A stretch of DNA of 42,845 bases from JBOGZI01 sp050697275 (GTDB lineage Bacteria; Actinomycetota; Thermoleophilia; Solirubrobacterales; 70-9), in the NCBI GenBank assembly GCA_050697275.1, contig JBOGZI010000160.1:1-42845 (forward strand), given 5' to 3'. Made by a program: the position numbers and the translations under genes. Below the pieces are notes generated by a model. It was given only the letters and a program-made list of their open reading frames with translations. It had not been told where the DNA came from and searched no databases. Below, piece by piece: positions 14,734 through 26,600 of the stretch (position 1 is its first letter; each line of letters starts with the position of its first letter).

Positions 14734-16194
14734 ATGGCAGCGGCAACGACAAAGAAGACCAAGGTGCTCGAGCTCAAGAACTTCATCGGCGGCGAGTTCA
14801 CAGATCCCGCCGAGGGCGAGATGGAGGACGTGGTCAACCCCGCCACCGGCGAGGTGATCGCCCGAGCGCCGCTGAGCACCAAGGAGGATGTCGACAGGGC
14901 GGCGAAGGCGGCCCGCAAGGCGTTCGAGACCTGGCGGGACACCACTCCCGCGGAGCGCTCGGTGGCGCTGCTCAAGATCGCCGATGCGTTCGAGCAGCGG
15001 GCGGATGAGATCACCGACCTCGAGACGATGGACGCGGGCAAGCCGCGCCAGGCGATGTTCGACGAGGAGATCGGCCCGATGGTGGACCAGCTCCGCTTCT
15101 TCGCCGGGGCCGCCCGCCTGCTCGAGGGGAGGTCCGCGGGCGAGTACATGAAGGGCCACACCTCGTTCATCCGGCGCGAGCCCGTGGGCGCCGTCGGCCA
15201 GATAACGCCCTGGAACTACCCGTTGATGATGGCGGTCTGGAAGATCGGGCCGGCGCTGGCGGCCGGCAACACCCTGGTCCTGAAGCCGGCCGAGACCACG
15301 CCGGTGACCACGCTCAAGGTGCTGGCCGAGATCTGCGCGGAGCATCTCCCGCCCGGGGTTGCCAACTTCATCGGCGGCCACGGCGAACCGGCTGGGTCCG
15401 CGCTGGTCACCCACCCCGAGATCGACATGGTCTCTCTGACCGGCTCCCCGGAGACGGGCAAGTGGATCGCCAAGGCGGCGGCCGACACGCTGAAGCGGGT
15501 CCACCTCGAGCTGGGCGGCAAGGCGCCGGTGGTCGTCTTCGACGACGCGGACATGGAGCTGGCGATGGAGACGATCGCGGGCACCGGCTACTTCAACGCC
15601 GGTCAGGACTGCACCGCCGCGACCCGGGTGCTCGCGTCGAAGGGCGTCTACGACGAGGTGGTCTCCGGGCTCGCCGAGCAGGCGAAGGACTACAAGACGG
15701 GTGACACCTTCGACGAGGACACCGTGCTCGGGCCGCTCAACTCCGAGCGCCAGCGCGACCGGGTCGAGGGCTTCCTCGAGGGCAAGCCGAAGGGCGCCGA
15801 GATCGTGACAGGCGGCAGGCGCCCCGACCTGCCCGGCTACTTCCTCGAGGCGACCGTGGTCTCGGGGCCCGACCAGTCCTCGGAGATGATCCAGCGGGAG
15901 ATCTTCGGCCCGGTGATCACCGTGCAGCCCTTCGACGACGAGGAGAAGGCGATCGAGTGGGCGAATGGCACCCGGTACGGGCTCGCCTCATCGGTCTGGA
16001 CGCGCGACGTGGGCCGCGCCTTCAGGGTCTCGAAGGCGCTTCGCTTCGGCTGCGTCTGGATCAACGACCACATCCCGATCGTCGCCGAGATGCCGCACGG
16101 CGGCTACAAGCAGTCCGGCTACGGCAAGGACCTCTCGATGTATGCGGTGGAGGATTACACCCAGATCAAACACGTAATGGCCAATCACGCGTGA
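14734..16194 (+). CDS. patD: Gamma-aminobutyraldehyde dehydrogenase (YdcW/PatD-like)
   Basis: A 486-residue NAD-dependent aldehyde dehydrogenase. ELGGKAPV (E259) and NAGQDCTAATRV (C293) supply the general base and catalytic cysteine. The segments FFAGAARLLEGRSAGEYMKG, YGLASSVWTRDVGRAFRV and EMPHGGYKQSGYGKDLSMY closely follow E. coli YdcW/PatD, which oxidises 4-aminobutanal to GABA. The frame is open much further upstream, but the ATG at 14734 follows GGAAGGAGGAGGAGG and starts just before the conserved NFIGGEF. With the class III aminotransferase this gives a two-step putrescine-to-GABA route. Betaine aldehyde or another aminoaldehyde is the main alternative. Confidence 0.9.
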   Translation: MAAATTKKTKVLELKNFIGGEFTDPAEGEMEDVVNPATGEVIARAPLSTKEDVDRAAKAARKAFETWRDTTPAERSVALLKIADAFEQRADEITDLETMDAGKPRQAMFDEEIGPMVDQLRFFAGAARLLEGRSAGEYMKGHTSFIRREPVGAVGQITPWNYPLMMAVWKIGPALAAGNTLVLKPAETTPVTTLKVLAEICAEHLPPGVANFIGGHGEPAGSALVTHPEIDMVSLTGSPETGKWIAKAAADTLKRVHLELGGKAPVVVFDDADMELAMETIAGTGYFNAGQDCTAATRVLASKGVYDEVVSGLAEQAKDYKTGDTFDEDTVLGPLNSERQRDRVEGFLEGKPKGAEIVTGGRRPDLPGYFLEATVVSGPDQSSEMIQREIFGPVITVQPFDDEEKAIEWANGTRYGLASSVWTRDVGRAFRVSKALRFGCVWINDHIPIVAEMPHGGYKQSGYGKDLSMYAVEDYTQIKHVMANHA

Positions 16195-16207
16195 GCGTCC
16201 TCACTGC

Positions 16208-16513
16208 CTAGATGGCGCGGGCGAGGGCGGTGACCGCGCCGGCGACGAAGACCGCGCCCAGCGGCGAGTCCCGCACCGCCAGCAGTCCGCCCGCCGCCCC
16301 CACCCCGATCGCGCGCTCGTCGAGTACCAGCGAGGAGCCCTCGCCGAAGGTCTCGATCACCACCAGCGCAGCGAGCAGCGCCGGCGCCAGCAACCCGACC
16401 ACGGAGAGCGCCCGCGGCGGCAGCTTCCTGCCCCCGAGCAGGACCGGACCGGAGGCCCGGATCAGGGCGGTGCCGGCGATCAGGGTGACGATCAGGACCG
16501 CGATCTCGCTCAC
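16208..16513 (-). CDS. azlD: AzlD-type branched-chain amino acid exporter subunit
   Basis: A 101-residue membrane protein with three or four hydrophobic helices. The opening IAVLIVTLIAGTALIRASGP and ALSVVGLLAPALLAALVV are typical of AzlD. It works with AzlC to export branched-chain amino acids or analogues. The GTG start overlaps the azlC stop (GTGA, 16510-16513), so the two are translationally coupled. It converges on patD, 13 bp away. Confidence 0.87.
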   Translation of the reverse strand: MSEIAVLIVTLIAGTALIRASGPVLLGGRKLPPRALSVVGLLAPALLAALVVIETFGEGSSLVLDERAIGVGAAGGLLAVRDSPLGAVFVAGAVTALARAI

Positions 16514-17253
16514 GGTCCCTCCTCGGCCTCGACCAGCGGCTCCTTCGCCCGCGGCGGCGGCGGCCTGCGCTCGCGCAACCCGAGCAGGGCGCCCGCGCTC
16601 GCCGCGATAACCGGGACTCCCGGTGGCGTGATCGGGGTCAGGACGAGCGCCAGCGCCGCCCCGACCCCGGCCGGGCCGAGGGCGCGGCGCGCCCGCAGCT
16701 CACCCACCAGCAGGGCGAGGAAGAAGGCCGGGAAGAGGGCGTCGAGGCCGAGCGACTCGGGGTCGCCGATCGCGTCGCCCGCGAAGACACCGACCATCGT
16801 CCCGCCCACCCACGCCGGGTAGGTGGGAAGCGTCGCTCCCACCATGAAATCCGGGTCGAACCGCCCGCCGCCGCGGTTCGCCATCGCCCAGGAGGCGTCG
16901 ATCATCGCCTCGCCGTAGGCGGCGCGCAGCAGCGCGCCGCCGCGGAGGGAGGGCGCCAGCGCGATTCCCATCGGCACGTAGCGCGCGTTGAGCAGGGTCG
17001 CGGCCACCACGGCCGCGGCGACGCCGCCGCCCGAGGCGAGGACCGCGGTGGAGCCGAACTGCGCGGAGCCCGCGAACGCGAACGCTGACATCGCCAGCGC
17101 GCCCCCCGAGCCAAGCACCGGCTCGGCGAGGACGCCGAAGGAGATCGCCAGCAGCGCCGCCGCCAGCGCGATCGGGAGCCCGGCGCGGATGCCGGCACGG
17201 AGGGAACTGCGGCGGGCCGCCTTGGAGGGTGGGGCTTCCGCGGGGGCGCTCAT
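16510..17253 (-). CDS. azlC: AzlC-type branched-chain amino acid exporter subunit
   Basis: A 247-residue polytopic membrane protein of the AzlC family. LRAGIRAGLPIALAAALLAI is the typical first helix, AFAFAGSAQFGSTAVLASGG carries the family's GSAQF motif, and LLNARYVPMGIALAPSLRG follows. AzlCD pairs export branched-chain amino acids and analogues; the true substrate here is unknown. The C-terminus is Pro/Arg-rich and cytoplasmic. ATG at 17251-17253 has TAGAGT nine bases upstream and no clear Shine-Dalgarno, so the leader is very short. Confidence 0.9.
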   Translation of the reverse strand: MSAPAEAPPSKAARRSSLRAGIRAGLPIALAAALLAISFGVLAEPVLGSGGALAMSAFAFAGSAQFGSTAVLASGGGVAAAVVAATLLNARYVPMGIALAPSLRGGALLRAAYGEAMIDASWAMANRGGGRFDPDFMVGATLPTYPAWVGGTMVGVFAGDAIGDPESLGLDALFPAFFLALLVGELRARRALGPAGVGAALALVLTPITPPGVPVIAASAGALLGLRERRPPPPRAKEPLVEAEEGP

Positions 17254-17376
17254 CGGGGAGGCACTCTAGGCGCGGCATCCGTGCCGGCCCAGTCGTGATC
17301 GAGGCAGCGCGCGGGCATCAAACGCCCTGTGGCTGGTGCGCCCACACATCCCCCTGTGGACAAGGATCAAAGGCGC

Positions 17377-17395
17377 TCCCGGGAGATACCCGGGA
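17377..17395 (-). terminator. Stem-loop after the first NlpC/P60 gene
   Basis: TCCCGGG (17377-17383) and CCCGGGA (17389-17395) pair perfectly across a 5-base loop, 24 bases past the stop codon at 17419. The trailing T-run is short (GCGCCTTTG on the minus strand), so this is a probable but not classic terminator. Confidence 0.5.
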
Positions 17396-17418
17396 ACCCG
17401 CAAATTAGTCCCCTCGGT

Positions 17419-18009
17419 CTAGAGGCTCGGGTAGTACTTGGCCACGTAGCCCTTGGGCTTACGCTTGGTCTTACGCCAGCGGGGCCCGCTGCCGCGCCGC
17501 ACCGGCTCGCCCACCGCGGAGGTGTCGAAGCGCCGGCCCGCCACCACCATGTAGGTGTGGCCGGCGTTGGCGTAGACCGTGATCCACCGGCCCTTCCCGA
17601 AGGTGCCCCAGCTCGAGGCGAGCGCACCCGAGGGCAGCGGGCCGTCGATCAGCCCGGCGCCGTTGAGCACGTAGCTGACCGCGCCGGAGCAGTCGTAGCC
17701 GGAGTCGAAGAAGCTCGCGTGGCCGCCGCCCCAGCGATAGGGCATCTTGCGGATCTGGTTGCCGGCGTTGATCGCAGCCACCACCTGCCAGGGGGCGCCG
17801 GCCGGCGGGATCGCCTTGCCCTTCTTGGTCACCTTCGCCTTGCTCACCGGCCCGGTGGGCGCGGTGGGCGCGGGGGCCGGCGTGGTGCTGCCCGGGGGAG
17901 GCATGCCGCCCGACTGGGCGTACGCCCCGCTCGCGCCCGCCAGCGCGCAGGCCGCGGAGAGCCCGACTACCGCGAGGCGCGCCTTGGTGGTGAGTGTGGA
18001 TGACGGCAA
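17419..18009 (-). CDS. Secreted NlpC/P60-type peptidoglycan hydrolase, copy 1
   Basis: A 196-residue exported protein. The N-terminus has a basic start, a hydrophobic core and a cleavage-like ASGAYAQ near residue 32. A Pro/Thr linker follows to about 70, then an NlpC/P60 domain: YRWGGGH, YDCSGAVSYVLNGAG with nucleophile C107, and NAGHTYMVVAG with H151. These enzymes cut the D-gamma-Glu-meso-DAP or related peptide bond in peptidoglycan. The start is TTG at 18007-18009, eight bases after AAGGAG. A c-di-AMP riboswitch lies directly upstream, so expression should follow cell-wall/osmotic second-messenger levels. It is a paralogue of the next gene and ends in a basic, Trp/Tyr-rich tail. Confidence 0.88.
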   Translation of the reverse strand: MPSSTLTTKARLAVVGLSAACALAGASGAYAQSGGMPPPGSTTPAPAPTAPTGPVSKAKVTKKGKAIPPAGAPWQVVAAINAGNQIRKMPYRWGGGHASFFDSGYDCSGAVSYVLNGAGLIDGPLPSGALASSWGTFGKGRWITVYANAGHTYMVVAGRRFDTSAVGEPVRRGSGPRWRKTKRKPKGYVAKYYPSL

Positions 18010-18026
18010 GACAAGTTCTCCTTCGC

Positions 18027-18147
18027 AGGCCTACGGGGTTAGCTGTCGGGCTGGCGCTCAAGGAGCCTGCGCCCCCACCTCGGTGGGTTCGCCCCTGTGT
18101 CTGGTTCCCCCGCTCCCGCCCTGCTTGGAGGACGGGACTCGGCGTAA
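18027..18147 (-). ncRNA. c-di-AMP riboswitch (ydaO-yuaA), copy 1
   Basis: On the minus strand the 5' part ACGCCGAGTCCC, the internal GGGGGAACC and GGGGCGAA elements and the 3' end GACAGCTAACCCCGTAGGC match the ydaO-yuaA consensus as used by actinobacteria upstream of cell-wall hydrolases. It ends about 10 bases before the AAGGAG of the NlpC/P60 gene, so it could act on either transcription or translation. Confidence 0.87.
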
Positions 18148-18217
18148 CTGGCGCGGCACCGTAGCAAAGGTGAACGATTGCTTGCAAGCACCAACCGCAT
18201 GTACGTGACAGCTGCCA

Positions 18218-18814
18218 CTAGAGCCCCGGGAAGAACTTGGCCTTGTAGCGGCGCGCCGACCGTGCGGTGGAGCGCCAGCGCGGGCCGCTACCGCGTCGCA
18301 GCGACTCGCCGACCGCTGAGGTGTCCCAGCGCAGGCCGGCGATCACCACGTAGGTGTGGCCCTTGTTGGCGTAGACCGTGATCCACTGCCCCGTCCCCCG
18401 GGAGCCCCAGCGCCGCGCCAGGTCCCCGGAGGTCATCGGCCGCTTCTTCAGCAGCCCGGCGGCGTGCAGCACGTAGCTGACCGCGCCCGAGCAGTCATAG
18501 CCCTTCGCCGCCTTCCAGTTGCGGTGCCCCCCGCCCCAGCGATACGGCTTGAAGCGGATCCGGTTGGCGGCGTTGATCGCCTTGCGGACGTTCCGGGGAG
18601 CGTCCGCGGGCGCGACGGCGCTGCCGTCCGCCTGCAACGTGGCGACGCCCATCGTCGTGGAGGTCGGCACGGTGGGCGTCGTGCTCGTTCCCGTGCTGCC
18701 CGGCGCTGCCGCGCCACCCGTCTGTGCCGAGGCGGACGTGGCGCCCGCCAGGGTCCCGGCGAGAAGCAGCCCCGCCAGGCCAAGCTTCTGAGCCCTGCTC
18801 GCTCTGTTGCGCAA
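18218..18814 (-). CDS. Secreted NlpC/P60-type peptidoglycan hydrolase, copy 2
   Basis: A 198-residue paralogue of the gene just downstream, with the same layout: signal peptide (LGLAGLLLAGTLAGATSASA), Thr/Ser/Pro linker, then NlpC/P60 domain with YRWGGGH, YDCSGAVSYVLHAAG (C108) and KGHTYVVIAG (H153). The C-terminal motif TSAVGE-x-x-RRGSGPRWR is shared by both copies. The frame is open further upstream through the riboswitch, but TTG at 18812-18814 lies seven bases after AAGGAG and gives a proper signal peptide, so that start is preferred. It has its own c-di-AMP riboswitch, so the pair is duplicated as whole regulatory units. Confidence 0.88.
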   Translation of the reverse strand: MRNRASRAQKLGLAGLLLAGTLAGATSASAQTGGAAAPGSTGTSTTPTVPTSTTMGVATLQADGSAVAPADAPRNVRKAINAANRIRFKPYRWGGGHRNWKAAKGYDCSGAVSYVLHAAGLLKKRPMTSGDLARRWGSRGTGQWITVYANKGHTYVVIAGLRWDTSAVGESLRRGSGPRWRSTARSARRYKAKFFPGL

Positions 18815-18831
18815 AACCGATCTCCTTCGTC

Positions 18832-18956
18832 GGCCTACGGGGTTAGCTGACGGGCTGGCGCTAAAGGAGCCTGCGCCCCACCCCTGGGTGGTTCGCCCCG
18901 AACTGGTTGGTTCCCCCGTTCCCGCCCTCCCTGCTTGGGGACGAGATTCGGCGTTT
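18832..18956 (-). ncRNA. c-di-AMP riboswitch (ydaO-yuaA), copy 2
   Basis: The minus strand carries ACGCCGAATCTCGTCC at the 5' end, a GGGGGAACCAACC element, GGGGCGAACCACC, and the conserved 3' GTCAGCTAACCCCGTAGGC. It is clearly homologous to the copy at 18027-18147 and stands in the same place before the second NlpC/P60 gene. Confidence 0.87.
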
Positions 18957-19025
18957 TGCAAGCGCGGCAAGCTAGCAGATGGATGAGCGTTCGCTCACAC
19001 GATGTTCCCTGGCTGACCCCGGCCT

Positions 19026-19057
19026 CGGCCGGGCTGAGCCCGGCCGCCGTGTAGGTT
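19026..19057 (+). promoter_or_regulatory. Promoter of the SDR gene with dyad over the -35 region
   Basis: TAGGTT (19052-19057) sits exactly six bases before the GTG start, a leaderless arrangement. A perfect 9-bp inverted repeat, CGGCCGGGC/GCCCGGCCG (19026-19034 and 19038-19046), covers where the -35 box and spacer should be, so a repressor could block the promoter there. A terminator role is less likely because nothing is transcribed toward it on this strand. Confidence 0.45.
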
Positions 19058-19063
19058 GCCCGC

Positions 19064-19870
19064 GTGAAGCTCGAGGGGAAGCGCGTGCTGCTGAGCGGCG
19101 CCACCGGAGGACTCGGGCAGGCGATCGCCGCGCAGCTCGCCTCGCAGGGGGCGAACCTCGTGCTCAGCTCGCGGCGGCTCAAGGAGCTGCAGGAGCTGGC
19201 GCGCTCGCTGCCGGGCGGGGCGAGGCGGCACGAGGTTGTCGTCGCCGATCTCGCCGGGTCCGGAGCTGCGGAAGAGCTCGTGCGCCAGTCGGGCGACCTC
19301 GACGGGCTAGTCGCGAACGCCGCGCTTCCCGGCGTCGGAACGATCGATCGGCTCAGCAAGGAGGAGGTGTTGCGCACGCTGCGGGTCAACCTCGAGGCGC
19401 CGATCCTGATGAGTCGCGAGCTGGCGCCGGCGCTGATCGAGAGCGGCGAGGGGCAGATCGTCTTCATCTCCTCGCTGAACGGCAAGGTGGGCACCCCCCG
19501 CACCGCGATCTACTGCACGACGAAGTTCGGGCTGCGCGGCTTCGCGCTCGCGTTGCGCGAGGACCTGCTGCCGAAGGGCGTCGGGGTCTCGATCGTCTCC
19601 CCTGGGTTCATCCGGGAGGCGGGCATGTTCCACGACTCCGGCGTGAAGGCGCCGCCGGGGCTGGGCACGACCACTCCCGAGAGCGTGGGGAAGGCGGTGG
19701 TCCGCGCCATCCGCCGGAACCGCTCCGAGGTCGAGCCGGCGACCCGACGGCTACGCCTCGTCACCGCCTTCGCCCACCGGCATCCCGAGCTCGCCGCGCG
19801 CGTGGGCCGCCGCGGCGGCGCCGAGCGGATCGCCGACGACCTCGTCTCCGGCCACGCGGGGAAGCGCTAG
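19064..19870 (+). CDS. Short-chain dehydrogenase/reductase
   Basis: A 268-residue classical SDR. The cofactor motif is SGATGGLGQ (G12, G16, G18), followed by ANAALPG in place of the usual NNAG, catalytic S136/S137 in FISSLNG, and Y150 and K154 in YCTTK. R37/R38 after the second strand (LSSRR) suggests NADP(H). The C-terminal 60 residues are Arg-rich and unlike a membrane anchor. Substrate is unknown; lipid or keto-acyl reductases share this layout. The start is GTG with TAGGTT six bases upstream and no Shine-Dalgarno, so it is probably leaderless. It is followed 45 bp later by aconitase with its own promoter. Confidence 0.9.
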   Translation: MKLEGKRVLLSGATGGLGQAIAAQLASQGANLVLSSRRLKELQELARSLPGGARRHEVVVADLAGSGAAEELVRQSGDLDGLVANAALPGVGTIDRLSKEEVLRTLRVNLEAPILMSRELAPALIESGEGQIVFISSLNGKVGTPRTAIYCTTKFGLRGFALALREDLLPKGVGVSIVSPGFIREAGMFHDSGVKAPPGLGTTTPESVGKAVVRAIRRNRSEVEPATRRLRLVTAFAHRHPELAARVGRRGGAERIADDLVSGHAGKR

Positions 19871-19903
19871 GGCGATGCATGTTTGCCGGCCCTTGGCGCT
19901 GCC

Positions 19904-19909
19904 TAGACT
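19904..19909 (+). promoter_or_regulatory. -10 element of a leaderless aconitase promoter
   Basis: TAGACT, then six bases (GAGACT), then the GTG start at 19916. No ribosome-binding site is present between them. TGTTTG about 18 bases upstream of the hexamer could be the -35. Confidence 0.55.
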
Positions 19910-19915
19910 GAGACT

Positions 19916-22765
<2,850 letters not shown>

Positions 22766-22884
22766 CCAGGCCTGAAGGCCCCGCAGAGGGAGAGGTGGCG
22801 TGGCGGGGCCGCGGGAGGCAGGGGGTCCACGCGGCCCGCGCCACGCCTGCGCGTCGGTAGCCAGGGAGGGATTTCCGACGCGAT

Positions 22885-22932
22885 CGTCCCCGGAGGCGGG
22901 ACTGGCCCGGGGACGAGCTTTACGTTTTCGTC
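22885..22932 (+). terminator. Intrinsic terminator after acnA
   Basis: CGTCCCCGG (22885-22893) pairs with CCGGGGACG (22907-22915) around a 13-base loop and is followed by AGCTTTACGTTTTCG. It lies 120 bases after the aconitase stop. The rest of 22766-23015 shows no gene. Confidence 0.5.
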
Positions 22933-23015
22933 CCTGCCCCGGTGATTATCCACCTATTGGTCGCGCGGTGTCAATACCCCGTTTCGGACGAGGGCGCGCC
23001 GCGGTTCGGGCCGGC

Positions 23016-23357
23016 TCAGCGCTGCCGCGCCGCCGGCGCCTCCACTCCCCAGCCGCGGCGCTCGATCAGCTCGACGCCGACCACGCTGCCGAACGGGCCC
23101 ACTGGCGTCAGCGTGGCCGCCAGCAGGGGCCAGGGCGCCTCGCGTCGCAGGATCGCGGCACCGATCAGCAGGCAGAGGCCGATGTAGCCGAGTCCGTGGG
23201 CGAGGCCGGAGATCGAGGTCTGGTGCTCATAGCCGGGGGCGAGCCAGAAGAAGAGCAGGGCGCAGAACAGCCCGCTCTCGAACCAGGAGGCGGCCTTCAC
23301 CCAGCGGAACAGCGGCCCCGGGACCGGGCGCCGCAGCGGCTCGACGGAGGCGTCCAC
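23016..23357 (-). CDS. DUF3817-type small integral membrane protein
   Basis: A 113-residue membrane protein with about three helices. FRWVKAASWFESGLFCALLF, the internal HGLGYIGLCLLIGAAILRRE and LLAATLTPVGPFGSVVGVE fit the DUF3817 family, a conserved actinobacterial membrane protein of unknown function. GTG at 23355-23357 has TAGCTT exactly six bases upstream, another leaderless-type start. Not in an operon; it is divergent from the small zinc-ribbon gene. Confidence 0.82.
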   Translation of the reverse strand: MDASVEPLRRPVPGPLFRWVKAASWFESGLFCALLFFWLAPGYEHQTSISGLAHGLGYIGLCLLIGAAILRREAPWPLLAATLTPVGPFGSVVGVELIERRGWGVEAPAARQR

Positions 23358-23363
23358 GGGCCC

Positions 23364-23369
23364 AAGCTA
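23364..23369 (-). promoter_or_regulatory. -10 element of a leaderless promoter (DUF3817 gene)
   Basis: TAGCTT on the minus strand, then GGGCCC, then the GTG start. No Shine-Dalgarno is present. Confidence 0.5.
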
Positions 23370-23453
23370 GCGCCCCGCCGCCGGCGATCGCGCACGCCTC
23401 GACACCGGTCCAAACACCTGACCCGATCTTTGGACCGCGGGCCATGGGAGGAG

Positions 23454-23669
23454 ATGGCCGCGGCGGGGATGATCGGCGCCATGATCCAGACCAGTAGATC
23501 CACGCGGTCGGGCTCCCGCATGCGGCGGATGATCGGCGTCCAGCGCTCCTACCGGTGCGAGAGCTGCCGGGCGGAGTCGCGAAGCTGGGGCCGACTCAGC
23601 AGGTGCCCGCGGTGCGGCGACTCCCTCTCCGTCGCGGTGATCAGGCGCGCGGCCTTCGCCCGGGCGTAG
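23454..23669 (+). CDS. Small zinc-ribbon protein, 71 residues
   Basis: ATG at 23454 follows TGGGAGGAG and the ORF ends one base before the kgd stop codon on the other strand. The product has two CxxC knuckles, YRCESC and RCPRC, separated by about 14 residues, the pattern of a rubredoxin-like zinc ribbon, with basic N- and C-terminal tails rich in Arg. The frame is also open further upstream, but the strong ribosome-binding site supports this short form. Likely a nucleic-acid- or protein-binding zinc module; function unknown. Confidence 0.72.
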   Translation: MAAAGMIGAMIQTSRSTRSGSRMRRMIGVQRSYRCESCRAESRSWGRLSRCPRCGDSLSVAVIRRAAFARA

Positions 23670-26600
23670 TTACGCCGGATCCGCCTTGCCGAGCAGGGAG
23701 GTGAGCACGATCCGCTCCTGCTCCTTGGTGTGGGCGACGGCGTAGCCCTCGCCCGGGCTGGCCCGCGGCGGGCGCCCGACGTAGCCGAGCTCAACTCCCT
23801 CGGGCAGCAGCTCGGGCATCCGCCGCTGCATCACCGACCAGGCGCCCATGTTGCGCGGCTCCTCCTGCACCCAGACGATCTCCTTGAGGTTCGGGTAGTC
23901 GGAGATCAGCTTGGCGATCTGATCCTTGGCGAAGGGATAGAGCAGCTCGACGCGGGCGACGGCGACGTTCTCGGTCTCCTCTCGCTTCGGGGCCGCGTCG
24001 ATGTCGTAGTAGATCTTCCCGCTGCAGAGGACCAGGCGCTCGACCGCGGCCTTGCGGTCCACCGCACGCGGGTCGTCCAGGACGAACCGGAACGAGCCGA
24101 AGGAGAGCTCGGGCAGGGTCGAGGTCGCCCGCGGCAGGCGCAGCAGGCCCTTGGGCGTGGCGACGACCATCGGTCGGGCCTTGGCGATCAGCGCCTGGCG
24201 GCGCAGCAGGTGGAAGTACTGCGCGGCCGTGGTCGGGTTGGCGAGCCTTATGTTCCCCTCGGCCGCGAGCTGGATGAAGCGCTCGATCCGGGCGCTGGAG
24301 TGCTCGGGCCCTGCCCCCTCGTAGCCGTGCGGCAGCAGCAGGGTGAGGCGGGTCATCTGCCCCCACTTCGCCTCCCCCGAGACGATGAAGCTGTCGATCG
24401 CCACCTGCGCGGCGTTGCCGAAGTCCCCGAACTGCGCCTCCCAGAGGACCAGGCTGTCGGGCGAGGCGGCCGAGTAGCCGTACTCGAAGCCGAGGCAGGC
24501 AGCCTCCGAGAGCGGGCTGTTGTGAAGCTCGAAGGGGGCCCTGGCGCCGGATATGTTCTGGATCGGGGCGTAGCGCAGGCCCGTCTTCTCGTCGTGCAGG
24601 ACCAGGTGTCGATGGGAGAAGGTGCCGCGCTCGGTGTCCTGACCGGTGAGGCGGAGGTGGACCCCCTCGGTCAGCAGCGAGGCGAAGGCGAGCGCCTCGG
24701 CGTGGCCGAACTCGATCCCGCCCTCGTCCATCGCGTCGAGCCGCTTGCCGAGCGGCTTGCGGAGCTTGCGGTGGATCGTGAAGCTGTCGGGGACGCGCAG
24801 CAGCTCCTCGTTCAGCTCGCGGATGCGGTCCTCCGAGACGGCCGTCTCGACGTTCGGGCTGCGCCTGCGGTCCAGCTCGCCGGTCCCGGAGGCGGTCGGG
24901 TCCTGGTAGTCCCCCGCCTCGATCTTCTGACGGAGCTCGTCGTGGTCGGCCTTCAGCGTCCCCTGGCGCTTCTCGCGGCGGCCCTCGACCTCGTCGGAGG
25001 TGACGATGCCCTCGCGCACCAGCTCCTCCGCATAGAGCTGGCTGACCGGCGGGTGCTGCTTGATCTTCGCCGCCATCAGCGGCTGGGTATAGGCCGGCTC
25101 GTCCGTCTCGTTGTGACCGAAGCGGCGGTAGCCGATCAGGTCGATCACCACGTCACGGCCCCAGCGCTCCCGGTAGGCCATCGCCAGGCGGATCGCCGCC
25201 ACCGAGGCCTCTGGTGCGTCGGCGTTGACGTGGATGATCGGCACGTTGAACCCCTTCGCCATGTCGGCCGCGTAGGGGGTGGAGCGTCCCTCCTCCGGGT
25301 CGGTGGTGAAGCCGATCTGGTTGTTCTGGATGATGTGGATCGTGCCGCCGGTGCTGTAGCCGGCGAGCGACTGGAGGTTGAGCGTTTCGGCGACCACGCC
25401 TTGGGCCGGGAAGGCGGCGTCGCCGTGGAGGAGCACGGGCACGGCGGCGGCCGGGTCGTGGTCCAGGTGCGAGTTCTCGCGCCGGGTCTGGGAGGCCCGC
25501 GCGGCGCCTTCGACGACCGGATCGACGAACTCGAGGTGGCTGGGATTCGGATAGAGCCGCACCCCGATCTCCTTGCCGTCCCCGGTGGTGAAGGTGCCGT
25601 CGTGCCCGTAGTGGTATTTGACGTCTCCGGTGCCGCCGGTCGGAATCGCCGCCAGCGACTTGACCGCCTCGATCACTTTCGCCCCCTCGAACTCGGCCAG
25701 GATCGCCTCCACCGGCCGGCCGATGTTGTGGGCGAGGACGCTGAGGCGCCCGCGGTGGGCCATCCCGATCACGACGTCCTGCGCGCCCTCGCTGTGGGCC
25801 ATCTCGAACAGCTCGTCGAGCATCGGCACCACCACGTCGAGCCCCTCGATCGAGAACATCTTCTGGCCGAGGTAGGCCCTTTCCAGGTAGCGCTCGAAGC
25901 CGAAGACCTCGATCAGCCGCTCGAGCAGCGCTCGCTTCTCGTCGGGCTCGAGCGGCTTGCGGTGCCAGCCCGTCTCGATCATCTCGCGCAGCCAGACGCG
26001 CTGCTGGTGCGAGGAGAGGTGTTCGACCTGGTAGGTGATCGGGCCGCAGTAGGCCTCCCGCATGCGGGGCAGCGCGTCGAGCAGCGTCTCGCCCTCGACC
26101 CCGATGCGGAGGATCTCCGCGGGGATCTTCGCCATCAGCTCCGGGGTGAGGTTGAGGTTCTCCGGCTCGAGCGCCGGGTCGCCCTTCGGCTCGGAGCCGA
26201 GCGGGTCGAGCCGGGCCGCGAGGTGGCCGTGGGTGCGGTAGGCCTTGAGCAGGGAGGTCGCGGCTTGCACGGCCTGGAGCAGCTCCTGGTCCGCCGCGGC
26301 CACGGCCGAGGGCTCCGCCGCCGGGGCGGTCGCCAGAGCGGCCGCGGACGCCGCCGCCGGATGGGCATTGCTGATCACGGAGGGGTCGACCTCCAGGTCG
26401 GTTGCGACGTTCTCGTAGAAGGAGTCCTCGCCCTGGAGCAGCTCCTCGATCCGCCGCAGGAAGGAGCCCGACTCGGCGCCCTGGATGATGCGGTGGTCGT
26501 AGGTCGAGGTCATCGTCATCACCTTCGAGATGCCGAGCTCCTTGACCCGGTCCTGGGGGGCGTGCGCCCACTCGACCGGATAGGCGAGCGACCCGCAGGC

